Positions 16,390 through 29,159 of a stretch of DNA of 64,000 nt are shown here, piece after piece. The notes under the pieces are model-generated. The model ran no database searches. It was not told the origin of the DNA and worked only from the letters and a program-made list of their open reading frames with translations. Source of the stretch: Spirogloea muscicola (lineage: Eukaryota; Streptophyta; Zygnematophyceae; Spirogloeales; Spirogloeaceae); contig WELB01000043.1 in the NCBI GenBank assembly GCA_009602725.1, positions 293,521-357,520 of the forward strand, given 5' to 3'. A program made the translations under genes and the position numbers. The first letter of the stretch is position 1. Each line of letters starts with the position of its first letter.

Positions 16390-18087
16390 TGGCGGTGGTG
16401 CTGTGCGCGGCGCCGGCGGCGGGGCTGCAGTACCAGGTGTCGGCGTACAGCAAGTGCCTGGGCGAGGAGCTGGCCGAGAACGTGCTCGTCGTGGGCGACT
16501 ACGAGGTGCTGAGCCACCAGGGCGAGCCGGCGCACCCTTTCGTCACCGCCAAGGTCCGCCGCCGTTAGATAACGAACGGGGAATCGAGCATCTGTCGCTT
16601 CGTCGCTGCCTTGCTTGGTCCCCTCCAGCCCCCCTCCATGAGTGGGCCGGCGCGCGTCCAGCGCCCCGCCAATACTCACACATTGAGAGAGCGGTGACTT
16701 CACCGTCGGGTAGCCACCGTCGAGACGTGCCGGTGGCGTCTCTGCCCACGGTGGTAATGGGTTCTAGCCTGGCCTTCTGGGCAGCTCCCAGCCATTCGGG
16801 ACGCTGCCTCCTGATAAGGCTCCGCCGCCTGAAGGTGGAGCATGTAGGGTCTCGGTGGAAGTCGTTGCCGAGCCCATACCTGAGCACGTTCGGGCTCGCA
16901 CTCGCAGCGTCCTCTCTGCCAACCCTGATTGAGAATGGGAGAAGAGACCGAACATCACAGTAGAACACTTTCGTCGTTTTGTCTTCTGGGTTGGCTATAT
17001 GTTTCTTAAGACAGCCCTCAGAGCTGCGTATTGTGCAGGTCACGTCGCCATACGGGACGCCAATGCACCACCAGGAGCGCGTCGAGCGCGGCCAGTTTGG
17101 CTTCACGACCAAGGAGGCGGGCCAGTACATGGCGTGCTTCTGGGTCCCTGGCGCGACGCCAGGCGTGCACACGGCCACACTAAGCTTGGAGTGGAAGATT
17201 GGTGTGGCTGCCCAGGACTGGCAGCAGGTCGCCAAGAAGGAGAAGCTGGATGTAAGCGGCCCACCCCCTTCTTAGCTTCAAGAGGCCCATTCCTGGCTCT
17301 AAGAGCTCATGGGAGGCACCTCCGTTAAGTCAGCAAAGTAGCATCGTTTTGGCTTGCTCAAGACTCTGGGGTAGCTGCAAACTTCACATAGTGGTGCTTG
17401 TGCAGAACATGGGCTTGGAGCTGCGGAAGCTGGAGACTGCCGTGGAACAGATTCGCATGGAGATGGAGTACTTCCGCCTCAGGTGACCTTACTGCAGCTT
17501 GATAAGTCAGCCCCATTGCCAGATGAATAGGTGCAGCAACCCCTGAAGATGTACAGGGGCCTGCACGTCTGTCCTGGTGCCTTGCCTGAGTGACTACCAG
17601 AATCGCATCAAAGTCTAGGATGTGACATTTGAGTTTGAGCTGCTAGTGCATCTGAGAGTTATTTATGTTTGAGGGTTTGCACTACATGGCCCTCCTTGGC
17701 CCTGGTTGGCGACATACTTTGTAGGTGTGCTGATATTATGCATGCTGTGCGAAGCATTCATGTCCATGAGGTCTCCTTTGCACCTTGTAATTGCATAGTC
17801 TAGGGGCTACATTGCTCTAGATGCTAGTTGTTCTATTAGTTGTGCTCTCATGCGGGCATTTAGCCTATCCAAGAAAAATGCCTGCAGCATATCACAACCC
17901 AGGAAAGCGAAGCATCTAATAGCTGGTCTGGTGTTCTTCCAGGGAGGAGATCATGAGGAACACGAATGAGAACACAAATGCGCGAGTGGCTTGGTTTAGT
18001 CTCGTTGCGCTCTTCATCTGTTTGGGACTAGCTGCTTGGCAGCTCTGGCACTTGAAGGTCTTCTTCGAGCACAAGAAGATCTTATGA
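16327..18087 (+). CDS. p24-delta family cargo receptor (GOLD domain, KKXX tail)
   Basis: p24 proteins are type I membrane proteins cycling between ER and Golgi that help select cargo and form COPI/COPII vesicles. Exons: 16327-16553, 17039-17251, 17406-17482 and 17943-18087. After an alanine-rich signal peptide (LAVVLCAAPAAG) comes the GOLD domain with its two conserved cysteines (SKCLGEELAENVLVVGDY and MACFW), then VTSPYG, FTTKEAG, a coiled coil (LRKLETAVEQIRMEMEY), one membrane segment near the C-terminus (FSLVALFICLGLAAWQLW), and a short cytosolic tail LKVFFEHKKIL with FF and KKXX sorting signals. The frame of the alanine-rich signal peptide has no ATG close by. The nearest good ATG (16327) reads into a CGG run in another frame, so the CGG repeat length here is probably wrong or variable. 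It is an outward neighbour of eIF5, with starts about 400 bases apart. Confidence 0.92.
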
Positions 18088-20230
18088 GCACACTGGAATG
18101 TGCAGCCAGCTACATCGCTTAGCTCATCCAGCCTATAAAGCTTAATTTATCTGCCGATGAGAAGTTCTCCTCCGGGATGGGGGGATGGGGCTAAGCGCGA
18201 CTGCTAGTCAGTGGATACCAGTCCACTGTCGCCAGCTGTTCGTCGACAGGGGTGCATTGACTTGATTGTTGTTGATAGAGGTCCCAACGTGGCAAACAAG
18301 GTCTGATTTGGAAATGGCACCAGAGCAGCAGAGACTTATAAGCAGAATATGAATAGTCAGGGGCTATAATTGCAGGAAGGATGCTGCTTCTTCTCTTGCA
18401 GGTCTATGCTCGCTCTCGCAGCTACATATGGAACAAGAGGTCAGGTCGGACTCCCTTGTCATTGCCTGACAGCATCCTTCTGTAGTTGACAAATTGAGCT
18501 GTTCATTCAAGCCACAGCTCCTTCAGGACTACTCATGTTGGGGTAATATACTGAAAAGGAAAGGCTTAATTAGCTGCCCTGGCTTCGTGGGACGCTGCTT
18601 GTGGGCTCTAGAGTCGGACCCACCCAAGAGGGCGCCTCTTCTCAATCTCAGCTGCTGCCAATGACACGCGCCATGCTCCAATGAGGCCGAGAGGCACATG
18701 TAGCAGATAGCACCTTCTGCCCTTTGCGAATTGCTCCTTAGTGGGAGCCTCCTCTTGCAGAGTCGGCCTCCTTTGTTGGCGTCCGATCTGCTCCACCGTA
18801 CAGTTCATTCTTTTGGGGTTGCCAATTCTCAGAAACGCCCAATTGTCGCCCTTGGAGGCGACAGGCTGAGCGTCTGGACAGCATTTGCTGCAGCCATGAG
18901 CGATCACTCGGCTCAAGCTGTGCATTCCCGGAGAAGCGTCCGAGTGGTGGTCTCAGAGGTGGTTTGCCTTTCAGGGCCCAGAAAAAGAACAGTGAATAAG
19001 GTACATAGCTTCAGGATCCAGCCTCTGCGAAGCACTTCCCCTCTCGCTGACAATAACAAGCTCGTTTTTCCAAGCTCTTTGCTGAGGTTGAAGTGGAGTG
19101 TGTATTAAATGATGGAGAACCTGAGTGGCCAAGTACGAGGGCAAGCACATTGACAGACGTTATTGGTGGTGGCTCCAGGACACCAAGGGCCGGGCCACAA
19201 ACAGCGGCCGTCAAAGCTCGCCCCCCCCGTCAAGCGCCGTCACGGGGAACAACCCCCCACCCGCTGTGAGCAAAGTGGCCCTTGCCACGTGGCGCGTAGC
19301 GAAGGCGCGACCGGGGGGGTCCATGTGGTACCGGTGCCGGGCCGGCGCCGCCACGCTGGAAGGCCTGGCCCCCCTCCCTCCTCTCCCCCAGCCCCGCTCT
19401 CTCCCTCCCCCATTTCATTCCTCCCTCCTATATCTCCCTCCTCCCTTTGTAAGAGTTTCTATTTCCAAGTAACGTCCTTTAGAGCCCTCCCTCTCTCTTC
19501 CAGGCCCCCATTCTCCCTCCCCTCGAAGGCCCTCCCCTCTCCCCGCCCGCCGCAGCCGGCGCCAGATGCCGAAAGATTCCCCTCTCACGGGAGGGGGGGA
19601 CGGAAGGCGCACCTCCGCCGTCCTCTGCGGGGAAAGATGCTCCCGCGGGTCGACGCCGGAGCTCGCGGCCGCCCTGCCGGCCCCAAAAGGGGGGGATCGG
19701 CAGGCCCCGGCAGAGGAAGGTGCCACCCCTCACCCCCCGGAATCCCCCGCGCTTTAAATCCGTTTCAGTGTGGGAGGTATCCCTTACCGGGCGGTCGTCG
19801 GAAGCGGCCTGCCTGGCATTCGCCGACAGGTTCGGGGTTGGAAGACCGTGCTTCGAACCCCCGCCATGGAGGACCCCCCCCCTACCGTGGCGCGAACGGC
19901 CCCTCCCATCCTGCGCGCCTACCTTGCCCGCCTGCCGCCACCCGCGCCGCCGCCGTCGCCGCCGCCGCCGCCGCCGCCGCCGCAGTCTTGGCTGCGGATA
20001 CGCGACTTGAACGGCAGCGACGGGGCTGCTCGAGGCGTAAGGCTCTCGCTTCGGCGGCGGCAGCGTTGGCCTTTGCTCGGCGGCGGGAGAGGCAGCCGCG
20101 AGGGCGCGCAGAAGCGCCGCGCTGAGCGAGAGACGCGGAGGGCGGCGCCGCGGCGGCGCCGCGCCGCAGCGGATATGATCGTGCGGGCGCAGCCGGCCGC
20201 CCGCGCCGCCGCTTCGGCCGGGTGGACGTG
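18088..20230. other. Intergenic: repeat remnants, CT-rich DNA and a GC-rich promoter block
   Basis: No gene is supported. 18600-19130 holds scattered words of the dispersed repeat family in AT/GC-balanced sequence. 19370-19560 is CT-rich. 19560-20230 is very GC-rich with a (GCC)n run at 19945-19985 and palindromic GCGCCGCGGCGGCGCC around 20145-20160; it leads into the ATG of the next gene at 20231 and probably includes its promoter. Long frames across the GC-rich part are low complexity and lack splice or homology support. Confidence 0.5.
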
Positions 20231-23200
20231 ATGGCGGCGGACAGCGGCAGGCGGATGGCGCCGCCGGACTGGGCCGGCGGCCTCCTCCGCTGCGACAACG
20301 TGCGCAACGTCATCCTGGTGGACGACGCCGCGGGCCTCGAGGCCGTCCTCGAGGAGCAGCAGGGGAAGATGGAGCTGATGCAGGCGAGTGTCGCTGGCCC
20401 TCGTCGTTCAAACAGCCTGCAAGCGAGTTCGGAGACCGTGGCCATCTTGTTGGACTGATCGATCGCATGCAGGTTGAGTCTCACAGATTGCAGTGGTAGA
20501 TATGCCGATTGATGGTGGCCTTCTGTGCCTGCAGTCGTCCGTGGTGCGGCTCGTCCAGGGGCGCCGCGGCCGGAAGAGCAGGAGCCTGCTAGAGAAGGTG
20601 AGCGTGGCCGTAGTGACTGCCTGTCTTCCACTGTCAGTTTCCCACTCCCTGACGGTCACAGTCACTTTTCCACGCTGGCTGTAGCCATAGTCCTTGTATC
20701 GCCTTGCTTTTCAAGCATCTCTCTCTCATTGATGGATTATGGTGACTGTCATCTGCTTCTGCCTCATATGTCAGTGGCCCTCGCCTTCTAGTTGCCTTTG
20801 ACCTTCTCGATCTCCACTGCTGTTGATGACTTCTGCTCTGGCACTCGTTAGTGGTTCTCTTGACAGATTGTCTATCAGAGCCCCTTAGAGCCGTATGTAG
20901 GCAGTCAGTGTTTCACTGCACTGACTGGTGTACTGACCAAGTGAGCAACCCCTGGCACCTGCGCAGGAGGAGGATGTCTTCTCGCTCTTCCTCCAGTCTG
21001 CACTGCAGTTTGCATGCATGTGTGACGCTGTCCGTAAGTGCCGTCCACTCTTCTGCGACACCTTAGCAGTCCCCTTCTAGATTGGAATTCATGACACAAC
21101 AGGACTTGCTGTGCTGGAAAGTGCAGTCTCCAGGTCCTGCAGGTGACCATGCCATGAGCAGTGCTTGAGGTGATGAGGTCTCACTGCCTGCTGCATGCGT
21201 GCCTGCCTGCCATGCCAACCTTATGCGTGTCTGTGCAGTCTGCTGCCGACTGCTGATAGGCATGATGGACGTCCCTGCGGACCTGAACGCTGCTGACACC
21301 GCCGAGTACCGCACCCCCCTCCACCATGCGGCACACAAACACAGCAACCAGTGCCTGCAGCTTCTGCTCCAGCAGCCTGGAATCAACTCCGGCATGCGCT
21401 CCAAGCAGGGAAGGATGCCTCTGGAGGAGGCGCTCTACAGCCCCCTTCTCCAGGTTTGTCCCAGACAGACCACTCCAACCAACTGCAACAGCGTCACGTC
21501 TTCAGAGGTGTTTGTGATGAGTCTGGTGTGTTGGGGTGTGGCCTCTGTGGCGCGAATGCACAAGCTGCATTTCGTAATCTGCTGTCTATCTTGGCGGGAC
21601 GCAGGTGAAGTGGCTGCCATCAACACCAGCTGCGCACATTGTGACCAAGATCAAGGAGAAGGATCTCACCACCATCAGACTGCTGGAGCAGGTATTATGG
21701 AACCAGCGTAAATGTTTGTGTGCACATTGCCATTGCATATTGGAGCCTTACCAAACAACTTGCCACCAAAATTGCCCGCTGCATTTGCAACCTGTTGTGT
21801 GCAAGTTATACCAGATTTTGACTAGGAGTTCATGTGCTCGCACATGGCTCTGTTTTGCGGTGCGCAGAGATGCAGAGACCACCTTGTAAGAGTGACTTTC
21901 AAGGCAGCAGCAATGCTGGAAGTGGAGGCCCTTGCAGCTCTGCTGCTGATCAGCCGCTCCTCCATTTTGAACACAGTTGCCCGCGGTGCAGGTGTGGCAA
22001 TTCTCAATGCTTGAGGTTGAGAGGTGTAACTATTGCATGTCGAAGGTTGCAGAAGCTCGTGCTTTCCTACCGCCGTCACATAACTGTGACTCAGTCCACA
22101 GTGCCTCGCTGTTTGGCAACACTGATACTTGACTTAGATCCTGATGCCGCCCACGTTGCCTGTTTCTGCGCAGACTTCCCTCAGAACTGTGGCAGCCATA
22201 CTTCTGGGAGCTTGGTAGATCTGCTCCTCAGCAAGGCCCTTGCTAGCAATGATCTGCAGCAGCAGACTGCCCAGCAGGCTGCAAGCTCTGGCAGCAGCCT
22301 TGATGAACGGCAGCGGGCCCTCAAGGCGCTGGAGGTTGTGCTCCTCTTCAAGCCGCGGCTGTCAGCGCACCCTCAGGGAGGAGAGGCGTGCCCCTTGGTC
22401 CGGGCTGCCCAAGCAAATGACTTCCATGTCGCCAGCATGCTCCTGGATTCGGGGGCGAATGTCAACGAGGCCGACAGTGATGGCAACACTGCCCTACATT
22501 GGGTGTTGCGGCAGGTGCATGCTCGGCTGCGAACTCTGCACCTTCAGTTGTCATGATGGTGGTTGTTGCTATTGGTAGATCTCAGCAGAGGCTGATGTTA
22601 TCGTGCAATTACACTATCACTTGCAGGCTACGCCAGCCAACCGCCGAAATGTTAATAACCATCTTGTGCGGCGGCTGCTCAATGATGGGGCCACAGTCCT
22701 CCTTGGCAACAAGGTACGTGGGCCTTCTGTTGCAAACTCTGCACTCAGCTCACATTGTCAAACGGCTTTGCAATGAACTGACAGCATGCTTACGGCTGCA
22801 CACCTGACCAATGAGTATTGGTACGACTACAGCTCGGTGCAACACCTGTGCACACGGCTGCCGGTCATGGCCACACGGAAGCTCTGATGCTTCTTCTAGA
22901 GAAGGACAAGGCTGGCATGAACGTCATGGCTGGGACTAAGGAGACTCCCCTGCACTATGCTGTCAAGGTACGATCTTGCTGTCCCAACAGCAGACATGAA
23001 TCTCGGAATGGCAAGTGCATCACATGTTTGTGATGGTGTATGAGCTGTGCCAACACAAGCCCGTCTACTTTTTGTGATGCAGAACAACCACCGCGACTGC
23101 ACCGCCCTCCTTGTCCAGCTCGGCGCGAATCGCCAAGTGGTCTCGCAGCGCAACCAGAGGCCAATCGACCTGGCCCCCACGGTAGAGATCCGCGCTCTCC

Positions 23201-25152
23201 TGGTAGAGGGGGATGCGGCTCTGCTGTTCCCGCCTCCGTTTGGGGCCGGCTCTCAGATCAAGCTGGATCCTGCCTCGCTGCCAACATCGAGAGGCGGCCT
23301 CAGTGACCAAGCGCAGGCACAGCTGTGGCAAGAGGCTTCGCAGCGCCAGCATCCCCAGTCCCCGTGGCATCACCTGCTCGCAGTTGGGGTGCCACGTGCA
23401 CTGCCCATGGAGTATGGGAGCAAGCACAGCAGCAGCGTCAGCTTGGGGGACCCGGAGGATTACTCAGCTGCCATGCTGACTTCCTTAGTACCGCTCAGGG
23501 GAGGCAGCCACCTGCCTGAAGACTGCGAGTGGGACATGCGACCTCAGCTCATTGACGCGCCTCTTGGGGCCAAGAGACACGGGGCCAGGTATTTGATTGT
23601 CTGTGATGTTTTGAAGTGATGATTTAACGTGCCAGTCATTGATTGGCGATTTGCACACATACATTGTGTTCTTTTCAGCTTACAAGTGCTTTTGCAACCT
23701 CGTGACTGTAACGTCTTATGTCATCGCAATTTTGTAGGGCCTTCGACTGTCACCTTGATGAATGCACACAGGAACCGTCAGGAAAGAATTACAAGACCAA
23801 GATCTGCCAACACTTCGAGTCAGCCAGAACCTGCCCGCACGGCACCAAGTGCAAGTTTGCGCATGGCGAGGAGGAGATCCGTGGGCACGTCCCTCCTGCA
23901 GGAAGAGGGGAGCGAGTCGGAGGGAGGGAAGGAGGCCGGCTCTCGTCGGCGTCTTCCTTAGCGTCGAGTGCGAGCGACGACGAGGAGTACAATGCCAGGT
24001 TGGTGTTCGGTATGACGATGTGTGGCACTTGTATCTCATGCTGCTGATGCTATGCCCTTGCATCTTTCCTGCCTCGCTCTAAGCCTGTCACGCCCGACTT
24101 GTCTTGCCTTGGCCAGGAAAGTATTTGTGGGGGGCATTCCCCATTTTGTCAAGTCCGACGAGCTCTGGGAGCACTTCGAGGGGGATTTCGGGAAGGTGAG
24201 GGATGCGGTCATCATCTGCGGGAGCGACGAGGACGGCAAGCAGAGGTCCCGAGGCTTCGGTTTCGTCCTCTTCGAGGAGCCGCAGAGTGCAGACGAGGCG
24301 GTCCGGCGGCACTTTGTGCCCTTTCGTGGCAAGCGGGTTGAGGTGATCTACTTCTTCCCGTCGATGTACTCTATCAGTACTCGCTGCAGGTCCACATCTA
24401 CTCCAACTCTTGAATTCTCCAGACACGTACTCGTTTTGCTGATGCGTTTTTGCTTCAGTAATGACGTCATCCCTCTTAACACCAATAATTGCTGCCGGAG
24501 GCAGGTCAAGCGCGCGCAGGCGAGGGTGGAGTCGCCGTCGAGCAGCCAGTCCGAGGGTGCTGGCAACCACACGGCAGCTCCCTCCCACTGGCCGTCGCCG
24601 ATCGGGGCCCCTCGCGCGCTCGCCGTCCCGCCGTTCCCCTCACCGTCCTCCACCTTGTCCTCCCCGCCGACGCCACAGCGCCGCCACGCTTCGCCGCCCT
24701 CATTGTTCTTCTCAGAGCTCCTCCCTCCTTCTGCGGCACCTCTACCCTATGGCTTCAGCCAGCTGCAGAGCCAGGCTACCAATGCGGCCAGCCAAGCCCA
24801 TTGCCAGCAGCAGCAGCAGCAGCAGCAGACGAACATCCTGTATCACAATTCGCCATGGGCGCTGCCACCACTCTCGGTGTCCTCAGGAGGCGGCAGCACC
24901 ATTGCAGCCAGCGAAGACGAGGAGATGCTTCGGTTGCTGGAGATCCTCAAGATCACCGAGGGTCCCGGCGGGGGTCCTGGCAGCGAGGGCGGCGCAAGCA
25001 ATGGGGCAGGCAGCGATGCCAGCCTGCACGGCGGCGGCAATGGTGGCCTGGAGAGCTTGGGCCTGGGCTTCACGGCCTGCGATAGCCTCGTCATGGACGA
25101 CAACCACTTCTGCACCGATTCCTATTGGCGGCAGTCGTTTCCTGTGGGTTAG
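20231..25152 (+). CDS. Ankyrin repeats + CCCH zinc finger + RRM protein (900 residues)
   Basis: Probable RNA-binding regulator; function not known. Exons: 20231-20383, 20535-20597, 20967-21033, 21239-21453, 21605-21691, 22260-22514, 22627-22713, 22833-22967, 23083-23588, 23738-23998, 24117-24342 and 24505-25152; phases agree throughout and give 900 residues. Ankyrin-type repeats span roughly residues 60-380 (RTPLHHAAHKHSNQCLQLLL, GANVNEADSDGNTALHWVL, GATPVHTAAGHGHTEALMLL, KETPLHYAVKNNHRDCTALL). A single CCCH finger (C-x8-C-x5-C-x3-H, CQHFESARTC then CKFAH) lies near residue 560. An RRM follows with RNP2 KVFVGGI and RNP1 RGFGFVLF. The C-terminus is Ser/Pro/Gln-rich with an LLEILKI segment. Intron 1 has a GC donor (CAG|GCGAGT). 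The acceptor of exon 6 is the least certain. Plant tandem-CCCH proteins also join ankyrin repeats to CCCH, but an added RRM is not something I recognise. Confidence 0.85.
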
Positions 25153-26501
25153 CCCCATGTGGGCTGCAACTTCCCTCCATCATCACTTCCCTCCATCATC
25201 GTACCCCTTCGCGGTCCTCAACTACAGTAAGTCTTCAAGTGCGGCCGGCATGACAAGCACGGCAAGGGCAGCAGAACCCCAGCACTGTTCACTTCGGGGT
25301 CCACAAGGTCCTCAATTCACCACCACCATGAAGCTTATGCGGTTGGCAACCACCTGCGTCGAGATCGAAGTTTATGCAGGCTCGGTTAAGTGCAGAACGG
25401 TGTACTTGGCGAGACGGCACTGCTGGCCGAGTATCAACGTGACAATGGTATTCTTGGGCTCTCCCGGCCTTCCCCTCACTTTCACCTTCCTCACCCTTAA
25501 ATCAAAAGGTCATTGCCACTCCAAAACCACATTGATTTGACCAAGCATGTACTATAATCCTGGTTGCCCATGGACATGCTGTCGCGAGGCTTATCTTTGG
25601 CATTAGCTTCACGCCTCGCTACAAGACTATATGCTCCTCCGTTTGCTTCGAAGTAGTCATAGTAGAGAGACTGCCCGAGGCACTGCAATTGAGCTGCAGA
25701 TATGTGCAGATTCGTCAGTTAAATAGACGTAGCAACTTTCCCTGTGATTCGCAGCGATTCTATTTAGACAGTGTCATTGATTTTGAGCATCGGCCGGGCT
25801 TTATGCCAAACCTGGAGCAATTTTGATAAGCTTGCTGCCTTGGTCGAGTGTAATGGTAGATACTTTGGCATTCTTAAACGGCAGCTTCATTGTGTCCAAA
25901 CATCAACTATGTGCAGAGAATTGTCACGATCTGGTACTCCGCATCTCATTGACAGTAACTCCTGATTTAGGCACTTTGATGTGGCAAAGCTCAGAGCAAA
26001 TAGCAGAGCTGCTCTTGACATGTCCAGCCCTTTGACAGTCGCCTCTCTTTATTTCCATGAATGCTTACCCAGTTGCCCGCTCTGGCCCCTGGTATCTGAG
26101 AGCAGCCTAGCACAAGCTTCCAAGCTCTCACACTACACCCACAATTCTCTCACTTCCCGTTCACTAACTTCAGTCAGCCACACTTTCCAGTCATCCTGCA
26201 CATTAACCCCATTGCACAGATGTCTTCAAAGCCCAACTCGACTCCTCTGCCCCATATGGTGTACTAATTCTACCAGGCTAGGGCACAATGCCAGCTGACC
26301 CTTCTGTACGTGGTAACTTTAAGTCTCAAGCACAATCAATGCTGGCAGTGGCATTTATGCGTAATGGTCAAAATCGTCAAGAAAGTCTGCATAATCCTCT
26401 AGCAGTGTGACATATGACAGTTCCTTGAGCAGCTATTATCACGAGCGCCTTCAGCATTCTTTCGGAATTTACTGAGTTTCCAAACCTATTGAAGTTACTG
26501 C
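25153..26501. other. Intergenic between two convergent genes
   Basis: The first part is probably the 3' untranslated region of the ANK-CCCH-RRM gene, which starts with a duplicated CTTCCCTCCATCATC at 25170-25200. The rest has ordinary composition. Short frames lack codon bias or recognisable motifs. Nothing else is seen. Confidence 0.5.
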
Positions 26502-28440
26502 TCAGACAGTGATAAATTTTAGCAAAGCTCCCCTAATCTTGCCCATGAATTCTGCTGCTTGGGCCTGCATATGCCAGCATCCAAAGCAAAGATACGTGAA
26601 TGACTTGCAGCTTCTGCATGATCCTTGCCGCTTTGTGACACAATAGGATAGTACTCAGTGCTTAGGCACGTTGCATAGTAGCCTCTGTCAAGCAACAAAG
26701 CAGAAAGTAAACAAAACTCCCTATCTTGCCTATGCAAAGCATGACTTCTCTGTCAGTCCAGCATGGGCACAGTAGGTTAGGGGTCTCACTAACCTGCCCA
26801 GCGGCCGATGCATCAGCAATATTCTGGTCAAGCAGCGCTAGCAGATTCCTGTCAATCTCATTCTGCCCGGCCATCTCCAAGAGCGTCGCCTTCTTGTTTT
26901 CAGATGCGAGGATCTTCGCAAGGCGATCCTTTGCGACAACAAAGTTTGACGTCATCCGGTCGTGCGACTCTGCCATACGACCAGAATGGCAACACCATGG
27001 AAAGGTGCCAGCTTGGTGAAAGTTAGTGCCCAAAATCATATCATATGTTACCCATCCCAAGGATCCAAACATTGGTGGCAACATCACCTGCCAATAATGG
27101 TTTGGGTCGTAAAGGTGGGGTGCAGCGGAGGGAATGCAAGAGGTTGAGCTCAGGGTTGCCCAAAGAGCAGAGCTTGGATTTTAATAACTAATGGAGATAT
27201 ACAATAAGTTGCGCCGGGGGCTGCTCATGGACGGCTTGGCCAACTCACCTATGCCCTCCTTGAGCACCTTCTCCAGTGCCTGGAGCTCCACCAGTCGGTC
27301 CTCCGTCTGCGGGCTCCTCTGCGTCGCAAACCTCAGCTCCCCAACCTCGCGCTGAAGGTGCTCGAAGAATTCCTCTGTCAGCCTGCCAGGCGGCTCCTTG
27401 GATGGCTGTCAGATCAGGGAGCTTAGGTGCCGACGCCTATGATGCATAGTGCAACATACAAGCTGGAACCAACCGGACTCTTCATCAAAATTGGTCACAG
27501 CTTGCAGCCCTACATCCATCCGTGATGCTCAGCTGATTTACAGCCCCAATGCATCAAGGCACGGTATGGTGTCTGACCACTGAATGTGACATAGAATAAT
27601 TGCAAGAAACCTACTGCCAACAAGCCCCTGCAATCAAAACGCTCCAGCAATAGTAAGGCATGCAACTATAAGGCATTTTAAGGTCTGCGCGCTTTGTGAG
27701 CACCTGCGCCGATTCCGGGCAACCTCGTATTCGAACTCCTGTGCTTCCGTGGCAAGGAAGAACTCGATCAGTCCATCTGTGCTTGTGGGTACCTCCCTCG
27801 CCTGTATGCGCCAGCCAGAGGTTTGGGAGTTTAGTTTCCTCTTGACAAGGAGGATCAATGTGCGTCAGCACAGAAACTTATCTGACAACAGCTCGTCTGT
27901 TTGCGTCAGTCGCTCAAGGTGGCAAGTGGCAGCGACTCTCGTCAGCTACACACTTCAGTCTGTCTAGCTGCAATTGTGGCACTATTCCTGTTCACGTGAT
28001 TTGTGGTCGAGAGCCTATCATGAAAGAATGCACTTTCAGAAGGGCATGGCTTGACGGTGCTGAGTCGAAGTTCAGAGTATTGGCATAGGGTTCTGAGCTC
28101 AGGGTTCAGGTGTTGGGGTTGCGGACCATGCACACAGCACGGCACATTGGCCAAGAGCTTGGCGATCTGAGGACGTGACAAAGCATGCATCGCTGCCACG
28201 GGTTTGACGGCAGCCTGAGGATGGTCATGGGGCTCAGGCAGGGACGGACAGGGTTCCGCGTTACATTACTGCTCGAGCGGCCGCGCGGCGCTCGCGCTCG
28301 GCTGCCGCGTCAGCCTCCGCCTGCTTGCGGAAGGCCTCGTCCTGCGCCGCGCGCTTCTGGAACACCCGCCGCCCAATGTGGCCCGGCTGCGGCGCTGCCA
28401 GGATGTTCTCCGGGTCCTGCAGCGCGAGCGACGACGTGCA
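26502..28440 (-). CDS. Conserved-looking plant-type protein, family not named
   Basis: Exons on the minus strand: about 28261-28423, about 27703-27805, possibly 27470-27510, 27249-27396, 26794-26969 and 26502-26564. The last three join in phase and end at a TGA at 26502. The C-terminal part reads like a helical domain: EEFFEHLQREVGELRFAT, LEKVLKEGIESHDRM, LAKILASENKKATLLEMAGQ, RNLLALLDQNIADA, AAEFMGKIRGALLKFITV. I have an impression that this ending is shared with uncharacterised land-plant proteins, but I cannot name one. The N-terminal exon has HIGRRVFQKRAAQDEAFRKQ followed by an Ala/Glu/Arg helix. The true first exon may be the alanine-rich frame starting at 29229 next to the gap at 29059-29159, which could be a transit peptide; that part is speculation. 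The junction after 27703 is not resolved. Confidence 0.6.
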
Positions 28441-29058
28441 GCGGCACCTCAGCAATGGAAGCCATGCACACCTCTTGCCAATGGAAATGGAAAGTCCTGA
28501 ACCCAATCCCACTGCATCCTCTCCGTGAATCCCTTATTGCGGACGTCGTCTCGGAGATCACAACCGTCGGCGTATCCCAGATGACGTTTCCAAGACCAGA
28601 AGCTGGCAACCAGGCCAGAGGCCTGCCCTGTCTCGGGCAAGACATCGAGCTGGGTCAACAGGGCCGCCATTGCTGGCGCCGCTGGAATCGCGCCAGAGCG
28701 CGAGCTCCGCTATCTGGGTCCCCACTATATTACAAGCCCCAGAACCCATATTGACTTCCATAACCCAAAACCATGATCATAACCAGGGGCCTCGGACTCG
28801 GGTAATGCACTGAGCGAGGCGCCGCCGCCGGCTCGACAGAGGCCCTCCAGAGAAGCCGTGAAGCCGGCAAAGAATCCAAGGATCATGAGATTTGGCTGGT
28901 AAGTGAGACTACGATTTGGGATTTGAGAATTGGGGTCTGGGGTTCGAGTCTGGGCCGGCGGAGGCTGACCCAGCCCACTTGGCAGACGTGGCCCGCCGGG
29001 CGGGGCCGCCGCCGCAGCGCCGCCCAGCGGCCCCCCGCCGAGCCCCGCCGCAGCTCCG

Positions 29059-29159
29059 NNNNNNNNNNNNNNNNNNNNNNNNNNNNNNNNNNNNNNNNNN
29101 NNNNNNNNNNNNNNNNNNNNNNNNNNNNNNNNNNNNNNNNNNNNNNNNNNNNNNNNNNN
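29059..29159. other. Assembly gap of about 101 undetermined bases
   Basis: A run of n flanked by (GCC)n repeats on both sides, so the gap is probably caused by the repeat itself. Confidence 0.95.

Noticed and set aside
15962-16963. 333-residue + frame overlapping the first p24 exon
   Set aside because: It runs through the p24 signal peptide in another frame and into its intron; the GOLD-domain frame is the real one.
19163-20125. 320-residue + frame in GC-rich DNA
   Set aside because: Low complexity, no recognisable domain, and it ends just before the well-supported ATG at 20231; likely chance openness in stop-poor DNA.
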